From Leptospira selangorensis (GTDB lineage Bacteria; Spirochaetota; Leptospiria; Leptospirales; Leptospiraceae), in NCBI RefSeq assembly GCF_004769405.1, contig NZ_RQES01000012.1, positions 310,001 to 374,000 of the forward strand: a stretch of 64,000 nt of DNA. The letters are read 5' to 3'. How positions within the stretch are numbered: the stretch's first letter is position 1; each line of letters opens with the position of its first letter. The translations under genes and the position numbers were made by a program. The notes under the pieces were generated by a model. The model had not been told where the DNA came from, searched no databases, and saw only the letters and a list, made by a program, of their open reading frames with translations. This document shows, piece by piece, positions 18,544-27,979 of the stretch.

Positions 18544-19521
18544 ATGGCGAATTCTAAAAACCTAGTTTCGAACGGGGTTCGAATCACCGGGATTGGACAT
18601 TATCTCCCGGAAAGGATCGTCACTAATGACGAAATTCGACCTAGATTAAAATATCCTGAAATGCATCCTGCCGAAAAAGCAGTTATCGGCAATATCGGCG
18701 TAACCGAAAGAAGAAGGGCGAACGAGAAAGAAACTGCCCAATTCATGGCTGCGGAAACTTCCAAAATGATCCTCAAAGACGCGGGGAAAAAAGCGGAGGA
18801 TGTAGACTTATTTATTCTGGCTAACTGGACAGATCGCCTTTATCTTCCGGATCTTGCGCCTCAGGCATCTAAACTTGCAGGAACTTCCAATTCGTTAGCA
18901 TTCGATATTTGTACTGCTTGTACCGGATTCGTTCATGGAGTACAAATGGGAGCCGCTTTCTTAAGCAGCGGTAAATATAAGAACGCACTTGTGATAGGAA
19001 GCGAAAGATTTTCCGTAAGAACAAGAATGAACGGTTACGGAGAATTCACTGCAGGTGATGCAGCAGCCGGAGTTCTATTAGAGTATACTGGAAACAAAGA
19101 ATTCGGCATCATAGATTCCTTTCTGAGAGATGATGGAGATCTTGCAAACATCATAGAATTAGGACCAGGGCCGAATTTTTATATAAAAAGTTATCCGGAA
19201 CTTGTAACGAATGCTGCTGATCTCACACTTTCCGCAATGGATGATCTATTAAAAAAGAATAATGTCTCATTAGAAGAGATAGATTGGGTCATTCCTCATC
19301 CTGGTACGGATGTTGTAGTGCAAGACGTTCTCAAAAGAACAAAATTCCCGAAAGAAAAAATACTTTTGAATTTCGAGAGAGTAGGAAATACTTCCGCCGC
19401 ATCCATTCCGATCGCATTATCCGAATATTATTATAAAGGGATCGTCAAAAAAGGCGATTTAATCCTTTCCCCCGCGGTTGGAGCCGGATTTTATTGGGGC
19501 GGACTTTTGTATCGTCTCTGA
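18544..19521 (+). CDS. 3-oxoacyl-ACP synthase III, FabH-like
   Basis: This 325-residue KAS III-fold enzyme has an intact triad: Cys126 in CTACTGFVHG, His252 in IPHPGTD and Asn282 in GNTSAASIP. It would prime chain synthesis with an acyl-CoA. HPG in place of the usual HQAN motif places it among specialised FabH-like proteins rather than the housekeeping enzyme. A GGAG site precedes the ATG. It lies 48 bp before the giant kinase/phosphatase gene, so acyl synthesis and the signalling module may be co-regulated. Confidence 0.88.
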   Translation: MANSKNLVSNGVRITGIGHYLPERIVTNDEIRPRLKYPEMHPAEKAVIGNIGVTERRRANEKETAQFMAAETSKMILKDAGKKAEDVDLFILANWTDRLYLPDLAPQASKLAGTSNSLAFDICTACTGFVHGVQMGAAFLSSGKYKNALVIGSERFSVRTRMNGYGEFTAGDAAAGVLLEYTGNKEFGIIDSFLRDDGDLANIIELGPGPNFYIKSYPELVTNAADLTLSAMDDLLKKNNVSLEEIDWVIPHPGTDVVVQDVLKRTKFPKEKILLNFERVGNTSAASIPIALSEYYYKGIVKKGDLILSPAVGAGFYWGGLLYRL

Positions 19522-19569
19522 GAATTCGATATTTAGAATATAATATAAAAATAAAGGTGAAGTAGAAGG

Positions 19570-22500
19570 ATGATCGTAACAGGGTTCGAACTAAAAGAAA
19601 GACTGAATGCCGAATCTGCGTCCGAAGTTTATAAAGCTGTTCGTAAAGAGGACAATAGGTCCGTCATCATCAAATTTCTTCCGGTTTTGGATGAATTACA
19701 TCCTTCAGTGGTCAATCTTAGGAACGAGTTCGAGATCCTAAATTTACTTTCTTCAGGTTATTTTGTTAAACCTATCAAGTTCGAAAAATTGCAAGATGGA
19801 TTCGCACTTTTCATGGACTTCGTGCCTGGAGGCTCCTTAAAGGATTTTATCTCTAAAAAACCGATGACACTTTCGGATTTTTTCCCTATTTCTATCCAAC
19901 TCGCGGAAAGATTGAGTGAGATCCATTCCAAAAAGATCATACACAAGGACTTAAAACCTGAAAACATAATATTCAATCGAGATGAAAAACAGATCCGGAT
20001 CATTGACTTCGGAATTTCCACCAAATTGAATAAAGAAGAAACTTCTTGGTCGGCACCGAATATTTTAGAAGGTTCCATTCATTATGTTTCTCCGGAACAA
20101 ACCGGAAGAATGAATCGATCTGTGGACTACAGAAGTGATTTTTATTCTTTGGGAATCACTTACTATGAGATGTTGCTCGGAAAACTTCCATTCGACGGGG
20201 ATGACCTTTTACAATTAGTGCACGCTCATCTGGCTAAGATACCGACTTCTCCCAAAGAAGCAAGATCAGAGATCCCTACAGTACTTTCAGAAATCGTAAT
20301 GAAACTTCTGGCAAAAAATGCGGAAGATAGATACCAGACTGCGAGAGGTCTCCAAGGAGATTTGGAGAAGGCTTATGCTCTTTGGAAAGAAAAGACCGAC
20401 TTCCCTTCTTTCCCTCTGGCCCAAACTGATTTTTCTACCGAATTCAAGATCCCTCAGAAACTATACGGAAGGGACGAATATATCAAAACACTTTTGGATG
20501 AATTCAAATCCGTAGCCACAAACGGAAGATCCAGAATGGTTTTGATCGGAGGATATTCCGGTGTGGGAAAGTCCTCACTTGTAAAAGAGATCAACAAACC
20601 TCTCACTGAATCCAAAGGTTATTTCATTTCAGGAAAGTTCGATCAATACAATCGAAACCTGCCCTTCTCCGCTATCATACAAGTATTCTCCAGTTTGGTG
20701 GAATTGATCCTAACTGAATCTCCGGAAAGAATTGAAGCTTGGAAAAGTAAGATCAAAAAAGCGGTAGGTGCCAACGGAAAAGTGGTCACAGATGTGATCC
20801 CTGAACTAGAGATCATTATCGGAAAACAAGATCCGGTTTCCGAACTAGGCCCACAAGAGAACGCAAACCGTTTTTATATAGTATTCCAAAACTTCATTAA
20901 GGTTTTTGCAAACCCGGAACATCCACTTGCGGTTTTCCTGGATGATATGCAATGGGCGGATACCGCTTCCTTAGAACTTCTTAAAAACTTGATGGAAGAC
21001 GTAACCGTAAATCACCTTTTCATCATATTGGCCTACAGGGACAACGAGGTGGATTCTTCCCATCCTTTCCAAGTATTATTGGACACTTTGGAAAAAGAAG
21101 GCCTCGATCCTTATAAGATCGTTCTACAACCTTTGGCATTAAAAGATGTAAGGCAATTGCTCTCGGATAGTCTTTATATTTCGGACGATAAAACCGTTGA
21201 ACTCGCGGAAATCGTGCATTCTAAAACGGGAGGAAACCCGTTCTTTATCGGGGAACTTCTGAAACAACTCGCCAAAGAAGATTCCGTATATTTCGATCAG
21301 GGCTCCGGAAAACCTGGAGAAGGTATCTGGAAATGGGATATTGCAAAGATCAGAAACACCAAAATTTCGGATAACGTAGTAGAACTTTTGGTAAATAGGA
21401 TCCGTAAACTTTCCCCTAAGATCCAAGAGACTCTGGAATTAGCCGCATGTATCGGTAGTAGTTTTGATTTAGCACTTCTAACCAGAATTTTAGAAACAGA
21501 TTATAAAACCGCACTCAGTTCTTTGCAGGAAACAATCGCAGAAGAATTGATCGTTCCTATCGGAGAGAGTTATCGACTTGCGGAATCTTTCGAAGAAACT
21601 GCCGCGAATAAGGATAAAAATTACCAGACTGCAAAAACAGTTACTTTCCGATTCCAGCATGATAGGGTCCAACAAGCTGCTTACGAAATTATAGAAGAAG
21701 AAAAGAAAAAGAAGATCCGCTTACAATTGGGAAGATTCCTGATAGAAGGCGCGGATTCTAAACAAATCGAAGATAATATTTTCGATATTGCAAATCACAT
21801 GAATATCGGCTCCGGGTTAATTACGGAGTCTGCTGAAAAACTAAAATTAGCCCAATTAGATCTGATCGCCGGGAAGAAGGCCAAAAATTCCACAGCATAC
21901 AAACCTGCTCTCTCTTATATAGCAAAAGCGAGAGAATTACTTTTCCTTTTGCCTGAGGCTTCTCAAGGAGATGATGCTCTTTGGAATGCGAAGTATGAAC
22001 TTTGTTATTCTATCTTCAGGGAATTGGGAGAAACTCAATATCTCACTGGGAATTTCGACGATTCTCAAAAAACTATAGATACACTTTTAAAATATGCAAG
22101 ATCTCCGATTGAAAAAGCGGATGCTTGTAACCTTCTTATCATCCAATATTCCGCTCTTGGAAAATTCGATTTGGCTCTTCCTATGATCATCAAGGCACTC
22201 CAACCTTTAGGTGTGGATATTCCTGAAACAGATCATGAAAAAGTAACTGGAGAAGAGATAGAGATCGTAAATAAGGCTTTAGAAGAAAAGACTGTAGACT
22301 CCTTGTTGGACCTCCCACTGATCCAAAAACAAGAACAGATCATGGCAGTGAATCTTTTGATCAGCGCCATTCCTACCGTTTATAATTTTGCATTATCACT
22401 CTTTCCGATCGTTTCCTTAAAAATGGTAAACCTATTCTTGAAATATGGAAACCTTTCCGATCCGTACGGATATTCTATGTATGCGATCCTTCTCACTTCG

Positions 22501-24948
22501 GGATTCCAACAATATAGAAGAGGTTACGAATTCGCCGAACTTGCAATTAAAGTGAGTGAGAAATATAAGAACCCGAGCGGGATCACCAAAGCGGCTAATA
22601 TTCTTGCAAACTATACCACTCCCTTCGTAAGACATTTAAAATATTCGGAAGAGATCAATCATAGAGGGATCCAGGCAAGTTTAGAGTCCGGGGAATTCCT
22701 GCACGGCGGTTACTGCGCAATGAATGATGCAGTCAACGTGGTCCTTCAATCTAAAAATCTAGAATTAGTAAAACCTAAAATAGACGGGCTTTTAAAATTC
22801 ACTCGAAAGGTAAAAAACAACCTAGCGATCGATACCGTTCTCGCATCTGCACTGGTAGTTTCCAATCTAAGAGGAAAAACTTCTTCTCAACTTGAATTCT
22901 CCATCGATGATATGAGCGAGCAGAATTATATAGAATTATGTAATTCTCACCAAAGTCCTTTCCCTGTTTGTCTTTTCAAGATCATGAAGGCAAGAACACT
23001 TCTCAGCTATGGAGAATCGGAAAGTGCATTAAAAGAATTAGAAGAATCCGAAAGTATGCTTGGATTCATTTCCGGCCAGATCGCAGTAGAAGAACATGCT
23101 TATCTATATTCTTTAGCGATGGCTGCGAACTATAAACTTTCTACCCAAGAACAAAAAGCGAAGTTCTTAGAAAGGATCAAGAAGAACCAACAGAAACTGA
23201 AAGTTCTTGCTGAAAATGCTCCTGAGAACTTTGAGCACAAATTCCTTTTGGTAGAAGCCGAACTTGCAAGATTAGAATACAAAAACTGGAAAGCTGCTAA
23301 AACATACGAACAAGCGGTTCAGCTTGCGGGTAAAAACGAATATTATAATGACGAAGCTTTAGCTGCAGAACTTGCGTCAAAGTTCTGGTTCTCCAAAGGA
23401 AGTATCAAGATCGGTTCCCAGTACATCGCAGAGGCTTACCAAAAGTACGGAAGATGGGGAGCGATTAAAAAGCAGGAACTTCTAAAAGCCCAATTCCCGG
23501 AATTCATCCGAGAAAAAGGAGGAAGGGACACTTTCCGCACCACGCGCACGATCGGGACTTTAAGCACAAGAACAGCTTCTGCTACGGAAGTATATTCCGG
23601 ACAAACCCTGGATTTCCAATCCATTCTAAAAAGTTCCACTGCAATCTCCGGAGAGATCAAATTAGAATCCTTATTGGATACTTTAATGCAGATCTCCATC
23701 GAGAATGTGGGCGCAGAAAAAGGAGTCATGATCCTAAGAAGGGACGGAAAACTTTTCGTAGAAGCAGAAGGTAGCACAACCGACGACGAGATCAGAGTTC
23801 TTCAAGGGATCCCAATCCAAGAGAGTAAAAATATACCTATCAGCGTTATTTACTATGTGGAAAGGACCAAAGAGGACCTGGTGCTGCGTAACGCGTTCGC
23901 GGACGAGAAGTTCAATAAAGATCCGTATATTAAAGAAAGGAAAACAAAATCCGTTCTATGTTCCCCTATCATCAAGCAGGGAGAACTGATTGGTATATTA
24001 TATTTGGAGAATAATCTTTCCGAGGCGGCATTCACTTCGGATAGACTGCAGACTATCTCCATTCTTTCTTCCCAGGCGGCGATCTCCATTGATAACGCAT
24101 TACTTTATGCGAATTTGGAAAGTAAAGTAGCAGAAAGAACCAAAGAATTAGCTCAGGCTAACGACGATCTGGCATTAAAAAACCAGCATATTACGGACAG
24201 TATTACATATTCATTGAATATCCAGCAGGCTATTTTACCTTCTTCTGAAGTATTAGGAAGTGCACTTTCCGATTATTTTGTGGTATTCCGTCCCAAAGAT
24301 ATAGTATCCGGAGATTTTTACTGGTTTTCAAAACAGGAAGATACAATATATATCGCATCCGTCGATTGTACCGGTCACGGAGTTCCGGGAGCTCTTATGT
24401 CCATGATTGGAAATACTTTGCTCAATCAGATTGTGAACGAAATTGGTATCACCGATCCAGGTTCTATTTTAGAACAATTGCATAAAAAAGTAAGGCAGGC
24501 CCTCAAACAAGACATGGACCAAACAAATTCCAGAGACGGAATGGATCTTTGTTTATTAAAGATTGAAGGAAACAATTTATACTTTGCGGGAGCAAAACGG
24601 CCTATTTTTATAGGAAAAGGCGGAGTCTTGACCGAAATTAAAGGTGATAGATTCTCGATCGGCGGAAGGCAAAAAGAAGAAACGCGAAAATTTACAACAC
24701 ACTCCATTCCCTTGGAAAAAGGAATACGTACGAGTGTTTACTTAACCACGGACGGCTTTATGGACCAGCCAAATCCGGACCGACAAAAAATTGGTACCAA
24801 AGGATTGTTAAACTTCTTAAGCGGGATAGAACATCTTTCCTGTGAAGAACAAAAAGAACGTTTAGAATCCTTCCTGTTAGCCCATCAAAATGGAGAGGCT
24901 CAACGGGACGACATAACACTAGTCGGTGTAATACTGGGAGGAAGATAA
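19570..24948 (+). CDS. Giant signalling protein: Ser/Thr kinase-like, AAA ATPase, helical repeats, GAF, SpoIIE phosphatase
   Basis: This is a 1792-residue multidomain regulator. Residues 1-270 are a protein-kinase domain with VIIKF Lys, HKDLKPEN and DFG but no recognisable glycine-rich loop. Residues about 295-560 are an AAA/NACHT-like ATPase with Walker A GGYSGVGKSS (near 328) and Walker B AVFLDDMQWAD (near 453). A long alpha-helical TPR-like region covers about 650-1270. A GAF domain lies at about 1365-1510. After a coiled coil, a SpoIIE/PP2C-type phosphatase occupies about 1555-1790 (RPKDIVSGDFYWF, DCTGHGVPGALMS, final DDITLVGVIL). The C-terminal domain occupies the role of SiaA, the phosphatase that dephosphorylates SiaC. 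Genes for SiaB-like, SiaC-like and cyclase proteins follow directly. AAAGGTGA is the ribosome-binding site. Confidence 0.92.
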   Translation: MIVTGFELKERLNAESASEVYKAVRKEDNRSVIIKFLPVLDELHPSVVNLRNEFEILNLLSSGYFVKPIKFEKLQDGFALFMDFVPGGSLKDFISKKPMTLSDFFPISIQLAERLSEIHSKKIIHKDLKPENIIFNRDEKQIRIIDFGISTKLNKEETSWSAPNILEGSIHYVSPEQTGRMNRSVDYRSDFYSLGITYYEMLLGKLPFDGDDLLQLVHAHLAKIPTSPKEARSEIPTVLSEIVMKLLAKNAEDRYQTARGLQGDLEKAYALWKEKTDFPSFPLAQTDFSTEFKIPQKLYGRDEYIKTLLDEFKSVATNGRSRMVLIGGYSGVGKSSLVKEINKPLTESKGYFISGKFDQYNRNLPFSAIIQVFSSLVELILTESPERIEAWKSKIKKAVGANGKVVTDVIPELEIIIGKQDPVSELGPQENANRFYIVFQNFIKVFANPEHPLAVFLDDMQWADTASLELLKNLMEDVTVNHLFIILAYRDNEVDSSHPFQVLLDTLEKEGLDPYKIVLQPLALKDVRQLLSDSLYISDDKTVELAEIVHSKTGGNPFFIGELLKQLAKEDSVYFDQGSGKPGEGIWKWDIAKIRNTKISDNVVELLVNRIRKLSPKIQETLELAACIGSSFDLALLTRILETDYKTALSSLQETIAEELIVPIGESYRLAESFEETAANKDKNYQTAKTVTFRFQHDRVQQAAYEIIEEEKKKKIRLQLGRFLIEGADSKQIEDNIFDIANHMNIGSGLITESAEKLKLAQLDLIAGKKAKNSTAYKPALSYIAKARELLFLLPEASQGDDALWNAKYELCYSIFRELGETQYLTGNFDDSQKTIDTLLKYARSPIEKADACNLLIIQYSALGKFDLALPMIIKALQPLGVDIPETDHEKVTGEEIEIVNKALEEKTVDSLLDLPLIQKQEQIMAVNLLISAIPTVYNFALSLFPIVSLKMVNLFLKYGNLSDPYGYSMYAILLTSGFQQYRRGYEFAELAIKVSEKYKNPSGITKAANILANYTTPFVRHLKYSEEINHRGIQASLESGEFLHGGYCAMNDAVNVVLQSKNLELVKPKIDGLLKFTRKVKNNLAIDTVLASALVVSNLRGKTSSQLEFSIDDMSEQNYIELCNSHQSPFPVCLFKIMKARTLLSYGESESALKELEESESMLGFISGQIAVEEHAYLYSLAMAANYKLSTQEQKAKFLERIKKNQQKLKVLAENAPENFEHKFLLVEAELARLEYKNWKAAKTYEQAVQLAGKNEYYNDEALAAELASKFWFSKGSIKIGSQYIAEAYQKYGRWGAIKKQELLKAQFPEFIREKGGRDTFRTTRTIGTLSTRTASATEVYSGQTLDFQSILKSSTAISGEIKLESLLDTLMQISIENVGAEKGVMILRRDGKLFVEAEGSTTDDEIRVLQGIPIQESKNIPISVIYYVERTKEDLVLRNAFADEKFNKDPYIKERKTKSVLCSPIIKQGELIGILYLENNLSEAAFTSDRLQTISILSSQAAISIDNALLYANLESKVAERTKELAQANDDLALKNQHITDSITYSLNIQQAILPSSEVLGSALSDYFVVFRPKDIVSGDFYWFSKQEDTIYIASVDCTGHGVPGALMSMIGNTLLNQIVNEIGITDPGSILEQLHKKVRQALKQDMDQTNSRDGMDLCLLKIEGNNLYFAGAKRPIFIGKGGVLTEIKGDRFSIGGRQKEETRKFTTHSIPLEKGIRTSVYLTTDGFMDQPNPDRQKIGTKGLLNFLSGIEHLSCEEQKERLESFLLAHQNGEAQRDDITLVGVILGGR

Positions 24949-24980
24949 GGAGATGTTTCTGAAAAAGGAAGATGCTGAAG

Positions 24981-25532
24981 ATGGAAAATGAAGTCGTAAA
25001 TCTATTTAAGACTTATCAGGAAACCAGCGAATACAATCTGCTCGTATCCTTTAAGGGCAGGCTGTCCCAGGAAGTTCTAACTGAATTAGGATCTATGATC
25101 CGGACTTCTTTGAGCACGGAATCCAAAATAAAGAAAATTTTCGCGGTATTTATTGAACTAGCGCAAAATATGCTGCACTACTCCGCCGAGCGAAAAATCA
25201 ACGAAGAGCAGAAAGATGCAGGCGTAGGGATCCTCATAGTTAGGGAAAATTCGGTTGGCTACCATGTTGCTTCGGGAAATTTGGTACTAAACGAGAAGAT
25301 CGAGTTTTTGACCGAAAGGATCCAAAAAATCAACTCCATGAGTAAGGACGAATTAAAGTCCTTCTACCAACAGCAACTTAGATCGGAGAGGCCGGAAGAT
25401 AGCAAAGGAGCAGGTGTGGGATTAATCGATATCGCCAGGAAGTCAGACGGACCTCTGGTGTTTCGTTTCGACAAATTGGATAACAAACTATCCTTTTTTA
25501 CAATCTCCGCATTCTTTACGAAGGAAAACTAA
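24981..25532 (+). CDS. SiaB family protein kinase (DUF6272), copy 2
   Basis: This 183-residue GHKL-type kinase is the likely kinase of the SiaC-like protein encoded two bases downstream. It has the N-box FIELAQNMLHYS (Glu59, Asn63) and the glycine loop GAGVGLIDIARKS, parallel to copy 1 at 12816-13355. Another ATG lies at 24972, but the ribosome-binding site AAAGGAAG abuts it; the ATG at 24981 has proper spacing. The stop codon of the SpoIIE gene lies 32 bp upstream. It is probably in one operon with the giant phosphatase. Confidence 0.87.
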   Translation: MENEVVNLFKTYQETSEYNLLVSFKGRLSQEVLTELGSMIRTSLSTESKIKKIFAVFIELAQNMLHYSAERKINEEQKDAGVGILIVRENSVGYHVASGNLVLNEKIEFLTERIQKINSMSKDELKSFYQQQLRSERPEDSKGAGVGLIDIARKSDGPLVFRFDKLDNKLSFFTISAFFTKEN

Positions 25533-25534
25533 TC

Positions 25535-25909
25535 ATGGAATCCTTACATATACAACAGACTAAAACTTCACCGGAAATCATCTTAGAATCGGACAAGGGG
25601 CTCGCGGAAATTATCGGAGAATCTTATCCGGAAAACGCAATGGCGTTTTACAAACCGGTCTTTGATTGGTTGTCTGCAATCCAAACTGCAAACAAACAGA
25701 TCCAGTTCCGTTTTCAAATGGATTATTTTAATACCAGTTCTTCCAAAGTGATCATGGATATTTTGGACAATCTCCAGAAATATCATGACAAAGGTGGAAA
25801 GGTAGAAGTCGAGTGGCTTTATAAAGAAGACGATGAAGACATGCAGGAAACCGGAGAAGAATTCTCTTCCGATTTGTCCCTGCCTTTCAAAATGAAATCT
25901 TATAAATAA
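25535..25909 (+). CDS. SiaC family regulatory phosphoprotein (DUF1987)
   Basis: This 124-residue protein of the SiaC family is a small STAS-like switch. In Pseudomonas, unphosphorylated SiaC binds and activates the diguanylate cyclase SiaD. The conserved phosphoacceptor segment YFNTSSSK is present, with Thr67 matching the known Thr68 by position. Flanking motifs KTSPEIIL and FDWLSAI are also family-like. It lies 2 bp after the SiaB-like gene and 21 bp before a class III cyclase gene, so its target here is likely that cyclase (inference). Confidence 0.88.
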   Translation: MESLHIQQTKTSPEIILESDKGLAEIIGESYPENAMAFYKPVFDWLSAIQTANKQIQFRFQMDYFNTSSSKVIMDILDNLQKYHDKGGKVEVEWLYKEDDEDMQETGEEFSSDLSLPFKMKSYK

Positions 25910-25930
25910 GATTTCTTTCGTGCGGAACAA

Positions 25931-27403
25931 GTGGAAAAGAACGAAACTTCGAATTCAAAAGAGCAGAATACTTTTTTCGAGCAGGAGTTTAAACTTCTCT
26001 CGGATGCTCAGTCTTTTTTAGAAGATTCGAATACAAAAGAGGATCCTAAACTAAAATTAAAAACCCTAGTTGGATCCTACGAGTCCCTTCTCAAACAATC
26101 TTCAAAAATTATGAAGATCGGGGACTCCACCCAGCATAGACTTCTCAAAACCCAAGAAGCATTAACCGATTCTAATATAATGTTAGAGGCCGCTTATATG
26201 GACCTCAAACTTGTAACAGAGATCGGAAAGATCATCACTTCTTCCCTCGAACCTAAAGTTATCATTCAATCAGTCTATGAGAATACCAAGTCGATCGTTC
26301 CAATGGATGTTCTCGCATTCGGAACTTACGACGAAGAAAAAAAAGAGATCAAATATAAGTTTTGCGTAATAGACGGAAGATATGTACCGGCTCCATCCGT
26401 GGATTCTTTAGAAGAAGATAATCCTTCTTCCTATTGTGTAAAACAACAGAAAGAACTGATCACTCTGGATATCGAAAAAGATTTTCCGAATTATTTATCT
26501 GATATCAGAAAACATTTCGGAGAAAATTCCCAATCCGCATTATACTTCCCACTTAAGGTAGAAGAACGTCTGATCGGGATCCTTACGGTTCATAGTTATT
26601 CTAAAAATGCATTCCAGCCCAACCAGTTGAATATTCTCAGGACCTTGGCAAACTATGTGGCGATCGGTGTGGATAACGCGGATGCCTATAGAACACTTTC
26701 CAAAAGAAACAAAGAATTAAAAGACTCTTTGGAAAAGATCGAAGTCCTGAACAAGAGTATAGAAGAAGAAAGACAAAAGTCCGAAAATCTTCTCTTAAAC
26801 ATCCTTCCCAGAAGTATCGCAGATCGTTTAAAAGGGGGAGAAGGTGTTATCGCTGATTATTTCCCTTCTTCTACCGTACTCTTTGCGGATATAGTCGGGT
26901 TTTCTAAACTCACTACTAAGATCCAAACTCCTACTAGACTAGTGGAGATCTTAAACCGTATTTTTACGGAATTTGATGTGATCGCCGACAAATATAAATT
27001 AGAAAAAATTAAAACAATAGGCGATTGTTATATGTTAGCAGGCGGTATTCCAGTTCCAACGGAAGACCATGCCCATAAAGCGGCCCAGGCAGCACTCGAT
27101 ATGTTAAATCGTTTGAACGAATTAAAACCTGAATTAGAATTCGAGTTTAATGTTCGTATCGGACTTCATACCGGAGAGGTTGTTGCGGGGGTAATCGGAA
27201 AGAATAAATTCGTGTATGATCTCTGGGGTGATTCAGTGAATACTGCTTCTCGGATGGAATCTCATGGAGCTACAGGAAGGATCCATGTTTCCGAATCCGT
27301 TTATCTTTCTTTAAAAGATAAATATAATTTCGAAGATAGGAATGTGATCGAGGTAAAAGGAAAAGGCCCGATGCACACTTACTTCCTGCAAGGCGTTAAG
27401 TAA
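25931..27403 (+). CDS. GAF domain class III adenylate/guanylate cyclase
   Basis: The 490-residue protein has an N-terminal helical region, a GAF domain (about 90-250), a coiled-coil signalling linker (LLLNILPRSIADRLKGG) and a class III nucleotidyl cyclase domain (about 300-490). The metal-binding Asp in VLFADIVGFS, the Lys in KIKTIGDCYM, the Asp in VYDLWGDSVNTASRM and the transition-state Asn and Arg are all present. The Lys/Asp purine-selecting pair points to ATP, that is cAMP synthesis. The start codon is GTG at 25931. There is no GGDEF motif. The gene ends at a strong terminator and closes the Sia-like operon. Confidence 0.92.
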   Translation: MEKNETSNSKEQNTFFEQEFKLLSDAQSFLEDSNTKEDPKLKLKTLVGSYESLLKQSSKIMKIGDSTQHRLLKTQEALTDSNIMLEAAYMDLKLVTEIGKIITSSLEPKVIIQSVYENTKSIVPMDVLAFGTYDEEKKEIKYKFCVIDGRYVPAPSVDSLEEDNPSSYCVKQQKELITLDIEKDFPNYLSDIRKHFGENSQSALYFPLKVEERLIGILTVHSYSKNAFQPNQLNILRTLANYVAIGVDNADAYRTLSKRNKELKDSLEKIEVLNKSIEEERQKSENLLLNILPRSIADRLKGGEGVIADYFPSSTVLFADIVGFSKLTTKIQTPTRLVEILNRIFTEFDVIADKYKLEKIKTIGDCYMLAGGIPVPTEDHAHKAAQAALDMLNRLNELKPELEFEFNVRIGLHTGEVVAGVIGKNKFVYDLWGDSVNTASRMESHGATGRIHVSESVYLSLKDKYNFEDRNVIEVKGKGPMHTYFLQGVK

Positions 27404-27412
27404 TCTTAATAT

Positions 27413-27444
27413 AAAAAAAGGATCTCCGAAGAGATCCTTTTTTT
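27413..27444. terminator. Bidirectional Rho-independent terminator
   Basis: A 14-bp perfect stem (AAAAAAAGGATCTC paired with GAGATCCTTTTTTT) with a CGAA tetraloop sits between the convergent cyclase gene (ends 27403) and VOC gene (ends 27451). The A-run and T-run on the two sides make it functional in both directions. Confidence 0.93.
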
Positions 27445-27450
27445 TGATCT

Positions 27451-27909
27451 TCAGCCTAAAGCTTCGATTACTTCTTTAGGAGCTTGCACGAGCTCCACAA
27501 GAACTCCCTCTCCACAAAGTGGAAATTCTTCATTTCCTTTCGGATGAATAAAAGTAACGTCATGACCACCTGCACCTTTGCGGATCCCACCAGGAGTAAA
27601 ACGAACTCCTTGTGCGCTCAACCATTCTACTGCTTTGTGAATATCATCCACCCAAAGCCCGATATGATTTAGTTTAGGATCATTCACCTTGGGACTTTTG
27701 TTTGGATCCACAGGTTCCATGATATCCACTTCTACAGCGTAGGGTCCTTTGCCCATCTGTAGGATATCCTCATCTACGTTCTCTTTTTCACTTCTAAAAG
27801 AACCGATGTTTTGCAATCCGAGAGTATCCACCCAAAATTTTTTGAGTTTATCCTTACTATCTCCGCCGACTGCGATCTGCTGCACTCCCAGAATTTTAAA
27901 CGGTCTCAT
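27451..27909 (-). CDS. VOC family (glyoxalase/dioxygenase-like) protein
   Basis: This 152-residue protein has two beta-alpha-beta-beta-beta modules of the vicinal oxygen chelate superfamily. Candidate metal ligands are in [26 protein letters not shown] and a C-terminal Glu in [24 protein letters not shown] followed by [23 protein letters not shown] resembles methylmalonyl-CoA epimerase and lactoylglutathione-lyase-like proteins. The first-strand His of typical glyoxalase I is Gln here. The substrate cannot be assigned. Confidence 0.85.
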   Translation of the reverse strand: MRPFKILGVQQIAVGGDSKDKLKKFWVDTLGLQNIGSFRSEKENVDEDILQMGKGPYAVEVDIMEPVDPNKSPKVNDPKLNHIGLWVDDIHKAVEWLSAQGVRFTPGGIRKGAGGHDVTFIHPKGNEEFPLCGEGVLVELVQAPKEVIEALG

Positions 27910-27979
27910 AATGCCCTATCTTTCGTTTTTTTCCAAATTCTTGCCCTCTTAGAAAAGAGCAAGGATTTGTCCGACCAGA

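Noticed and set aside
25931..27403. The possibility that the last gene of the Sia-like operon is a diguanylate cyclase as in Pseudomonas.
   Set aside because: No GGDEF or related motif is present; the class III cyclase motifs are clear.
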